Shown here piece by piece: positions 14,714-20,773 of a stretch of 21,437 nt of DNA (the first letter of the stretch is position 1; every line of letters starts with the position of its first letter). Origin of the DNA: CAIYHK01 sp964638795 (lineage in GTDB: Bacteria; Actinomycetota; Acidimicrobiia; Acidimicrobiales; Ilumatobacteraceae); the NCBI GenBank assembly GCA_964638795.1, contig CAZXAX010000033.1, positions 1 through 21,437 of the forward strand, written 5' to 3'. The notes under the pieces were generated by a model. It saw only the letters and a list, made by a program, of their open reading frames with translations. It had not been told where the DNA came from and made no database searches. The position numbers and the translations under genes are program-made.

Positions 14714-14748
14714 GGGATAAGGTGTGAGGCGTGTCAACGCCTTATCCC
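14714..14748. promoter_or_regulatory. Perfect 9-bp inverted repeat over the sirC promoter and start, probable operator
   Basis: GGGATAAGG (14714-14722) and CCTTATCCC (14740-14748) are exact reverse complements separated by 17 bases. The centre of the dyad is base 14731, the first base of the sirC start codon, and the left arm overlaps the -10 element. If the gene is leaderless, the left arm is not transcribed, so this should act as DNA rather than as an RNA hairpin. A repressor of the sulfite-reduction operon is the natural candidate; none is visible nearby. Confidence 0.6.
14718..14723 (+). promoter_or_regulatory. Leaderless-type -10 element of sirC (TAAGGT)
   Basis: TAAGGT, then 7 bases, then GTG 14731. 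It is embedded in the left arm of the inverted repeat 14714-14748. No good -35 is seen. Confidence 0.55.
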
Positions 14749-15330
14749 AACGGCTTTCCGGTCATTTTTGACCTCGGCTCACGCCCCTGTTTATTGGTCG
14801 GGGCGGGTCGAATCGCGTTTCGCAAAGCCGAACAACTCCTAAAGGCTGGGGCCGATTTAACCGTGGTTGCCCCCCAGGTGCTGCCCGAATTCGAATCACT
14901 ACCGGTGCGCATCGTGCGCCGTGAGTTCGAAGCCACCGACCTTGATGATGTCTGGCTTGTTGTCACAGCAACTGGCAATACAGAAGTTGACCAGTTCATT
15001 TTTGATCAATCTGAATCACGCCGCATCTGGTGCAACTCCGCTGACGATCCAAAGCGTTGCTCGTTCATCTTGCCTGCAGTACACCGCCGTGGACCGATCA
15101 CGGTTGCGATATCCACCGGTGGAGCGAGCCCTGCGCTTGCCTCTTGGCTTCGCGCCGAGATCGCCACGCTGGTTGGCCCCGAATACGAAGAGCTCGTTTC
15201 ACGTTTGGCTGCCGAGCGCGTAAACGTGAAAGCCGCGGGCAACAGCACAGAGGACATTGATTGGAAGCCGATCATTGCCTCAATCTGTGACGAAATCGGA
15301 ATTGTGTCCGTACGCAAGGTCACGACATGA
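14731..15330 (+). CDS. Precorrin-2 dehydrogenase / sirohydrochlorin ferrochelatase (SirC/CysG N-terminal type)
   Basis: 199-residue siroheme synthase module that oxidises precorrin-2 with NAD and inserts iron to make siroheme. The Rossmann motif is LLVGAGRIAFRKAEQLLKAGADLTVVAP. Further family stretches are WLVVTATGNTEVDQ, WCNSADDPKRCSFILPAVHRRG and AISTGGASPALASWLR. The start is GTG 14731, with a leaderless-type promoter and an inverted repeat centred on it. It is the first gene of the sulfite-reduction operon, overlapping the next gene by ATGA (15327-15330). In E. coli CysG this module is fused to the methyltransferase; here they are separate adjacent genes. Confidence 0.9.
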   Translation: MSTPYPNGFPVIFDLGSRPCLLVGAGRIAFRKAEQLLKAGADLTVVAPQVLPEFESLPVRIVRREFEATDLDDVWLVVTATGNTEVDQFIFDQSESRRIWCNSADDPKRCSFILPAVHRRGPITVAISTGGASPALASWLRAEIATLVGPEYEELVSRLAAERVNVKAAGNSTEDIDWKPIIASICDEIGIVSVRKVTT

Positions 15331-16073
15331 CAGTTCATCTAGTTGGTGCGGGTCCTGGCGATCCTGAACTTCTCACCGTTCGCGCGGCTCGACTCATCGC
15401 AAATGCAGACGTAATCGTGCACGACCGTCTCGCTGACCCTGCCATCTTCGCGCTCGCACGCCCTGACGTGGAGATGATTGATGTAGGCAAACGGCCAGGT
15501 GCTCCAACTCCACAAGAGAACATCAACGCTCTTCTTGTCCAACTCGGCAAGCAGGGACTCGAAGTTGTGCGCCTCAAAGGTGGCGATCCATTCGTATTTG
15601 GTCGTGGCAGCGAAGAAGCCGCCGTGCTCTTGGAAGCGGGAATACCGTTTTCAATTGTTCCTGGAATCTCTTCCGCGATTGCAGCGCCAGCCGCTGCTGG
15701 GATCCCAGTCACACACCGCGGCGTTTCGGCATCTTTCACTGTTGTGACCGGACACCGTGAACGCGGTGGAGCTTCCGGTGTCAACTGGGAAGCACTCGCA
15801 AAGGTTGGGGACACGATTGTGATCCTCATGGGAGTCGCCGAGCGTGCCGTGATCGCACGCCGGCTGATTCGTGGAGGCCTCTCACCAGAAACGCCCGTCG
15901 CTGCAGTGCGTTTTGCTTCACGCCCCGAGCAGGAAGTAGTACGCACTTCGCTTATTGACCTGGGTGCGACCCCAATTGAATCACCGTGCACAATCGTCAT
16001 TGGTGCCGTTGCTGCTCTCGATGTTTCAGCAATCGCACAAACACTTCCAGCTTTCGCAGGAGATGATCGTTGA
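15327..16073 (+). CDS. cobA: Uroporphyrinogen-III C-methyltransferase (SUMT)
   Basis: 248-residue tetrapyrrole methyltransferase that adds two methyl groups from SAM to uroporphyrinogen III, giving precorrin-2 for siroheme. The N-terminal VHLVGAGPGDPELLT is the first SAM-site motif, followed by DVIVHDRL, VVRLKGGDPFVFGRGSEE and FSIVPGISSAIAAPAAAGIPVTHRG, all typical of SUMT. Length matches the single-domain CobA form. It is coupled to sirC by ATGA overlap, and its stop overlaps the ATG of the next small gene (TGATG). The operon context with a siroheme enzyme makes siroheme, rather than B12, its likely main product. Confidence 0.93.
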   Translation: MTVHLVGAGPGDPELLTVRAARLIANADVIVHDRLADPAIFALARPDVEMIDVGKRPGAPTPQENINALLVQLGKQGLEVVRLKGGDPFVFGRGSEEAAVLLEAGIPFSIVPGISSAIAAPAAAGIPVTHRGVSASFTVVTGHRERGGASGVNWEALAKVGDTIVILMGVAERAVIARRLIRGGLSPETPVAAVRFASRPEQEVVRTSLIDLGATPIESPCTIVIGAVAALDVSAIAQTLPAFAGDDR

Positions 16074-16321
16074 TGCGTCGCTCAATTGATGATCTTCCGA
16101 TCGCAGAGCTCCCACCGGGTGTTGAGGACGATGTTCCAGTGTCATGGGCGGTCGCAATCTGTGATGACTACGACGACGCGGCTCCCCGAGTTGTACTCAC
16201 AGTTGAAGAAATTGGGCGTGCTGGCACAGGACTCGTTGCGCACCTCAGCCCAGAACACGCGCGCCGACTGCGAACCGCGTTGCGCGACGCTCTTGTCGAA
16301 GTAGGCGAAAAGGCCGATTGA
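16073..16321 (+). CDS. Small protein of unknown function in the sulfite-reduction operon
   Basis: 82 residues, beginning MRRSIDDLPIAELPPG. The middle SWAVAICDDYDDAAPRVVLTVEEIG looks like beta strands, and the C-terminal LSPEHARRLRTALRDALVEVGE looks like an amphipathic helix. No catalytic motif, Cys, signal or membrane segment is seen. ATG 16073 overlaps the cobA stop, with AGGAG about 10 bases upstream. The next gene starts 17 bases later. Alphaproteobacterial cys operons also carry a small protein (DUF2849) between the siroheme enzyme and the reductase; the position is similar, but I see no sequence resemblance that I could claim. It may assist reductase assembly or siroheme delivery, as inference only. 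Confidence 0.75.
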   Translation: MRRSIDDLPIAELPPGVEDDVPVSWAVAICDDYDDAAPRVVLTVEEIGRAGTGLVAHLSPEHARRLRTALRDALVEVGEKAD

Positions 16322-16328
16322 AGGGTTC

Positions 16329-16333
16329 AAGGA
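16329..16333 (+). promoter_or_regulatory. Ribosome binding site deciding the sulfite reductase start
   Basis: AAGGA lies 5 bases before ATG 16339. It favours this start over an in-frame TTG at 16318 that overlaps the preceding gene. Confidence 0.6.
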
Positions 16334-16338
16334 AAATC

Positions 16339-18168
16339 ATGAGCACCAAAAAAGAAAAGCCCCCAATTCCCGCACCGGTAACTGGAATCGTTCCAGCACC
16401 GATTCCACGCGACCTTGATGCCGAGCAGCTTGCCGACATCGAACGTTTTGAAAAGGCCATTGCGCAGTATTTGGGCGGTGACATGCCCGAAGACGTATTC
16501 CGTGTGATGCGTTTGAACAACGGCATTTATGGTCAGCGCCAGGGTGGCACCAACCAGATGATCCGTATCAAGTTGCCCGCAGGCACGATCACACCCGAAC
16601 AACTTGATCTGATGGCTGACCTCGCCACTGAATACTCCCGCGGTTGGGGCCATATCACCACCCGCCAGAACATCCAGTTCCACTTCGTTGAGTTGCGTCG
16701 ACTCCCAGAGCTCATGCGCCGCCTTGCAGCAGTTGGGCTCACCTCACGTGAAGCATGTGGTGACACTGTTCGCAACGTGATGGCTTGTCATCTCGCTGGT
16801 GCCTGCCCTTACGAAAAGCTTGACGTAACTCCGTGGGCCGAGGCTGTTTATCGCCATTTTGTACGCAATCCACTTGGTCAGCGTCTTCCGCGCAAGTTCA
16901 AGGTGAACTTCTCTGGTTGCTCAACTGACTGCGGTCAGGCGATGTTCAATGATGTTGGTGTTGTAGCAGTAAACCGCACGCATGAAGACGGCACAGTTGA
17001 ATCTGGATTCCGTGTTTACATTGCTGGCGGTCTTGGAGCCACACCACATCCAGCACTGGCATTGGAAGAATTCACACCGCGCGAACTGCTATTGCCAACA
17101 GTTGAGGCAGTGCTTCGAGTGTTTGACCAAACAGGTAATCGTGACAACAAACTTCGTGCCCGCCTCAAGTGGGTTATCGATGAGCTTGGAGTCGATGAAG
17201 TGCGTCGCCGTGTACTCATGTTGCGTCACACACTCCCCGCGTCTTCAACTTGGCCCGGCGGAATCCCACCTGAAGTTTCAGTTCCGGGCGATGCACCAGC
17301 AGGTGTCACCGCTGAGGGTGAGGTAACTGAGGTGGGTCAGGGCGTTCGGGTCGAATTGCGCTCATCGGACCCATTTACTAGGTGGGTGCAGACCAGCGTG
17401 ATCCGTGGTGTCGCCAAGGGCACAGTTTCAGCAGTGGCCTACGCGGCTTTAGGTGACATCACCTCAGATCAGTTCCGTGCTTTGGCATCAATACAGCGCG
17501 AATTGGGTGCTGATGTTCGATTGTCGAACCGCCAAAACGTTGTGTTTCGGAATCTGACCGAAGAACAGTTGCGCACTCTCTATGACCGCCTCGACACAAT
17601 TGGCATGGCCCGCCCCGGTGCGGAACTCGCACGTGATGTTGTGGCATGCCCTGGTGCTGACACTTGCAACATTGCAGTCACACAGTCGCGTGGACTCGCA
17701 AAAGCTATCGGTGACCAACTTGAAGAAGAAGGTCTCGCCGAGGTCGGTGGTGTTCGCATCAACATCTCGGGCTGCACAAACAGCTGCGGCCAACACCATG
17801 CAAGTGACATTGGACTTTTCGGTGCCGAGCGTCGCGCCAATGGTCGATCACTTCCCGGCTATCAGTTGTTGCTCGGTGGACACGTTGCCGATGAGCAGAT
17901 TCAATTCGGCCAAAAGGCTCTTCGTCTTCCCGCTAAGGGAGCGCCGGCGGCTGTTGCAGATGTAGTTCGTCGATTCGCCGACGAGCGCTCTGCGGGTGAA
18001 ACCTTTGCCAAATGGCTCGAGCGTGTCGGTGGCGCATCTTCAGTTGCCGATGGTCTTCGCCACCATGACCATGTGCCGACACCTGAAGATCGGCCGGACT
18101 TTTACGTCGACTACGACGAAACCGGGCCTTACGTTGCCGAAGTATCTGAGTCGGAGTGCGCAACGTGA
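16339..18168 (+). CDS. Ferredoxin-type sulfite/nitrite reductase (siroheme, 4Fe-4S)
   Basis: 609-residue reductase of the SiR/NiR superfamily, with two tandem half-repeats, each a ferredoxin-like domain plus a siroheme-type domain. In the C-terminal half the cluster ligands are C437-x5-C443 (ACPGADTCN) and C479-x3-C483 (SGCTNSCGQ). The N-terminal half also has a complete set, C150-x5-C156 (ACHLAGACP) and C194-x3-C198 (SGCSTDCGQ), which is unusual. Arginines for siroheme and anion binding lie in TTRQNIQFHFV and SNRQNVVFRNL. The operon with siroheme genes and cysH favours sulfite over nitrite as substrate. The electron donor, probably ferredoxin, is not encoded nearby. The stop overlaps the cysH start. 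Confidence 0.92.
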   Translation: MSTKKEKPPIPAPVTGIVPAPIPRDLDAEQLADIERFEKAIAQYLGGDMPEDVFRVMRLNNGIYGQRQGGTNQMIRIKLPAGTITPEQLDLMADLATEYSRGWGHITTRQNIQFHFVELRRLPELMRRLAAVGLTSREACGDTVRNVMACHLAGACPYEKLDVTPWAEAVYRHFVRNPLGQRLPRKFKVNFSGCSTDCGQAMFNDVGVVAVNRTHEDGTVESGFRVYIAGGLGATPHPALALEEFTPRELLLPTVEAVLRVFDQTGNRDNKLRARLKWVIDELGVDEVRRRVLMLRHTLPASSTWPGGIPPEVSVPGDAPAGVTAEGEVTEVGQGVRVELRSSDPFTRWVQTSVIRGVAKGTVSAVAYAALGDITSDQFRALASIQRELGADVRLSNRQNVVFRNLTEEQLRTLYDRLDTIGMARPGAELARDVVACPGADTCNIAVTQSRGLAKAIGDQLEEEGLAEVGGVRINISGCTNSCGQHHASDIGLFGAERRANGRSLPGYQLLLGGHVADEQIQFGQKALRLPAKGAPAAVADVVRRFADERSAGETFAKWLERVGGASSVADGLRHHDHVPTPEDRPDFYVDYDETGPYVAEVSESECAT

Positions 18169-18881
18169 CAGAAATCCGAGAACACGAATCAGCCGTGTCG
18201 ATTAGACCACTGTCGTCGCATCTTCTACCCAGTGCTGAACTCGTCGAGTTGAACCGAGACTTTGAGGACTGGACACCAGCTCAGATTCTGAAGTGGGCAC
18301 ATGATCGCTTTGGCAGACAACTCGCCGTTACATCCAGTTTTGGTGATGCAGTACTCGCTCACTTGGCATGGTCCACGGTTCCGGGTATCGAAGTAGTTCT
18401 GTTGGACACTGGCTATCTGTTTGCTGAAACGCTCTGGTACGCAGAGCACGCTGCAAGTTTGTTCAACGGCAATCTCCGAATCGTCAAACAGGAATTGCCG
18501 CTTGACAACTTATGGCTCGATGACACCGATGCCTGCTGTCACGCACGCAAAGTGTTGCCCCTGGAACGCCTGCTCGTTGATCGACACGCTTGGGTGACAG
18601 GTTTGCGCCGTGATGATTCCGAGGGACGCTCAACTGCGCCAATTATCCAAAACGACATTGCCCGCAATGTAGTCAAAGTAAACCCGATTGCAAAGTGGAC
18701 CGAGGCAGACGTCGATTTGTACACAATTGAACACTGCTTACCTGTGAATCCACTAGCGGGTCGCGGCTTCACGTCGATCGGTTGCTGGCCCTGCACGCGT
18801 GCACCAAAACCAGGTACTGATGCGCGCTCGGGTCGCTGGGCCGGCACCGACAAGACCGAATGCGGTCTGCACTTTGACTAA
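18165..18881 (+). CDS. cysH: APS reductase (thioredoxin-dependent, 4Fe-4S) CysH
   Basis: 238-residue enzyme reducing adenylylsulfate to sulfite. It has the nucleotide-binding SSFGDAVLAHLAW, then C124-C125 (ACCHARKVLPLERL) and C207-x2-C210 (CWPC), the four-Cys set that marks an iron-sulfur APS reductase rather than a PAPS reductase. The substrate loop is GLRRDDSEGRSTAP, and the C-terminal ECGLH carries the catalytic C233. GTG 18165 is preferred because it overlaps the upstream stop (GTGA) with GGAG 8 bases before; a GTG at 18156 is an alternative. It is the last gene of the sulfur operon and ends in a 4-base convergent overlap with the photolyase gene. Confidence 0.92.
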   Translation: MTEIREHESAVSIRPLSSHLLPSAELVELNRDFEDWTPAQILKWAHDRFGRQLAVTSSFGDAVLAHLAWSTVPGIEVVLLDTGYLFAETLWYAEHAASLFNGNLRIVKQELPLDNLWLDDTDACCHARKVLPLERLLVDRHAWVTGLRRDDSEGRSTAPIIQNDIARNVVKVNPIAKWTEADVDLYTIEHCLPVNPLAGRGFTSIGCWPCTRAPKPGTDARSGRWAGTDKTECGLHFD

Positions 18882-20350
18882 AGAGCTCCAGCGTCTAACG
18901 CTCGGATAACTTCCTCAGCGCGTACTCGCAACTCAGCACGATCTGAGAGTCGCTTGAGCCCAAAGTATTGCTGCTTCATGCGATGATTTTGAGAAAATTC
19001 ATCTTCGTGGCGCTCAAGAAAATTCCAATAGAGACTGGTGAATGGGCAAGCAGTTTCACCCGTGCGTAACTTCGGGTTGTATTTGCACCCTTTGCAGTAG
19101 TCACTCATCTTTGAAATGTACGCACCGCCCGAAACATAAGGTTTAGTCATCATCAGGCCACCGTCGGCATGCATTCCCATGCCGATCACATTGGGAACCA
19201 TCACCCATTCAGTGGCGTCGATGAAAGACTCCTGCATCCACCTCAGGAACTGCTGGGGATTGACTCCGGCCAGTAATGCGAAATTACTCAGCACCATCAA
19301 CCTTGGAATGTGATGAACCCAACCACGCTCAGCCACATCTTTAACAACTGATCCAACGCAACGCATGTCGGTCTGGTCCGTATCAGTAAACAGGGCAGGT
19401 AATTCTCGAGTTGCACCGAGACTGTTGCTGTTTTTGTAGTCGGCCCCAAGATGCCAGTACATCCCATTCACATATTCGCGCCAGCCGATTAACTGCCGAA
19501 CGAAACCCTCTGTAGATGCAATTGGTATGTCCCCTTCAGCGTGTCTGGCGAGTACCGCATCTAGCACCTCCGACACGTGCAGGAGACCAATATTCAGATA
19601 CGGGCTAAGTAACGAGTGATGCAACGCCCAATTCTCAGTAGTCATTGCATCTTCGAGCGGCCCAAAATGCGCCAAGTGATGATCAACGAAGTATTGAAGT
19701 TGAGCGCGGGCACCTGTGCGGGTGGTAGCCCAAATCTTTGTGGGCGTAAATCCAATTTCGTTGGCTGCCTGAAGATCAATCTCATCGAGCTCGTGTTCCA
19801 GATAGGGAGGCCAGTCGTAATTTTTCGGTGGCGGAAGCCGATTCTCCTTGTCAAAGTTCCACTGACCACCCTCTGGTTTACTTCCATCCATCAAAATTCC
19901 AAGACGAACTCGTTGTGATCGGTAGAAGCTCTCCATCACATACGATTTCTGTCGAGTTGCCCATTGTCCAAATATGGCGCGCGGTGTCAGAAAGAAATCA
20001 TTTGCAACGAAATGAGCACCAAGTTTTTGCATTGAATTCATCTGCCCAAAACTTGATGGCTCTGTGCACCACAACTCGGCACCGCCCAGTCGGGCTTGAG
20101 TAGTACGTATGCCCTCATCAATTGTTGGTGCATGCTCATAGATCACTTCAAATCCCATTTCGCGCAACTCCGAAGCAAAATGACGAGCCGCGGAGACATA
20201 GAAGTGCCAGCGAAGTTTTTGATGCGAACGTTGAGGACGTTTTCGCACACTCTCCACGAGTAGCACCACATCCGTATGCGGATCTGCAGTCGCCAGTGCA
20301 CCATACCCGTGATGAAGTTGATCAAAGGGCACGAAGATTAAGCGCTTCAC
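18878..20350 (-). CDS. Iron-sulfur bacterial cryptochrome/(6-4) photolyase (FeS-BCP, PhrB/CryB type)
   Basis: 490-residue flavoprotein that probably repairs UV (6-4) photoproducts using blue light. The N-terminal Rossmann domain begins with KRLIFVPFDQLHHGYGAL, and the C-terminal FAD domain contains IGWREYVNGMYWHLG, HHIPRLMVLSNFALLAGV and WVMVPNVIGMGMHADGG. Four cysteines, C331, C419, C422 and C435, have spacings of 88, 3 and 13 residues. These equal, as I recall, those of the cluster ligands in Agrobacterium PhrB. GTG 20350 is chosen over the longest frame (start 20539) because homology starts there and the longer form would cross the divergent gene. A -10 element TACGAT lies 7 bases upstream. 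Confidence 0.92.
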   Translation of the reverse strand: MKRLIFVPFDQLHHGYGALATADPHTDVVLLVESVRKRPQRSHQKLRWHFYVSAARHFASELREMGFEVIYEHAPTIDEGIRTTQARLGGAELWCTEPSSFGQMNSMQKLGAHFVANDFFLTPRAIFGQWATRQKSYVMESFYRSQRVRLGILMDGSKPEGGQWNFDKENRLPPPKNYDWPPYLEHELDEIDLQAANEIGFTPTKIWATTRTGARAQLQYFVDHHLAHFGPLEDAMTTENWALHHSLLSPYLNIGLLHVSEVLDAVLARHAEGDIPIASTEGFVRQLIGWREYVNGMYWHLGADYKNSNSLGATRELPALFTDTDQTDMRCVGSVVKDVAERGWVHHIPRLMVLSNFALLAGVNPQQFLRWMQESFIDATEWVMVPNVIGMGMHADGGLMMTKPYVSGGAYISKMSDYCKGCKYNPKLRTGETACPFTSLYWNFLERHEDEFSQNHRMKQQYFGLKRLSDRAELRVRAEEVIRALDAGAL

Positions 20351-20357
20351 CTCGTTA

Positions 20358-20363
20358 ATCGTA
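20358..20363 (-). promoter_or_regulatory. Leaderless-type -10 element of the photolyase gene (TACGAT)
   Basis: TACGAT, then TAACGAG, then GTG 20350 on the minus strand. The GAG directly abutting the GTG is too close to be a working ribosome site. Confidence 0.5.
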
Positions 20364-20410
20364 CGACTTCGAACTATGCATTCATTCCGAGCATTAGTCT
20401 TTTGGAACCA

Positions 20411-20416
20411 TAAAGT
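20411..20416 (+). promoter_or_regulatory. Possible -10 element of the YCII-like gene (TAAAGT)
   Basis: TAAAGT lies 18 bases before ATG 20435, leaving room for a short leader that carries GAGG 4 bases before the ATG. No clear -35 is seen, so this is tentative. Confidence 0.3.
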
Positions 20417-20434
20417 TGATGACAATGAGGTTCT

Positions 20435-20761
20435 ATGCGATTTTTGATTGCAGTAATTGACACCATTACAAATTCCGCTGATGCTGATGAGATGTCCGCT
20501 ATTGACGCCTTCAACGACAGCCTTGTTGCCAATGGCCATTGGATCATGGCTGCAGGTATAACTGGCCCAGAGTCTGCACTAGTGATTGATAATCGTGGCG
20601 AGAAATTGACGACCACGCCCGGTTCAGTTTTTGACTCAGCTGAATACATGAGTGGTTTTTGGCTTATTGAGGCCGAAGATCTCAACACTGCTAAGCGACT
20701 TGCCGCTGAGGGCTCAAGAGCCTGCAACCGCAAAGTTGAACTGCGCCCATTTATTCGTTAG
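20435..20761 (+). CDS. YCII-related domain protein
   Basis: 108-residue small protein of the YCII/DGPF-like ferredoxin-fold family. It has the N-terminal strand MRFLIAVIDT, a central GITGPESALVIDNRGEKLTTTPG in the place of the usual DGPFAETKE stretch, and the typical second repeat strand SGFWLIEAEDLNTAKRLAAEGSRACNRKVELRPFI. Related proteins have unknown roles; some are peroxidase-like or sit beside sigma factors. No sigma factor is adjacent here. It is divergent from the photolyase gene, with 84 bases between start codons, and the two could share control, for example by light or stress (inference). The start has GAGG just upstream. Confidence 0.78.
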   Translation: MRFLIAVIDTITNSADADEMSAIDAFNDSLVANGHWIMAAGITGPESALVIDNRGEKLTTTPGSVFDSAEYMSGFWLIEAEDLNTAKRLAAEGSRACNRKVELRPFIR

Positions 20762-20773
20762 CGCACACAATTC

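Noticed and set aside
15335..16000. 221-codon minus-strand open frame opposite cobA
   Set aside because: Ser/Arg/Pro/Thr-rich shadow of a clear methyltransferase gene in a plus-strand operon; no start signal or homology.
20351..20539. N-terminal extension of the photolyase to 20539
   Set aside because: The added 63 residues have no photolyase character, would overlap the divergent YCII-like gene, and a better start with a -10 element exists at 20350.
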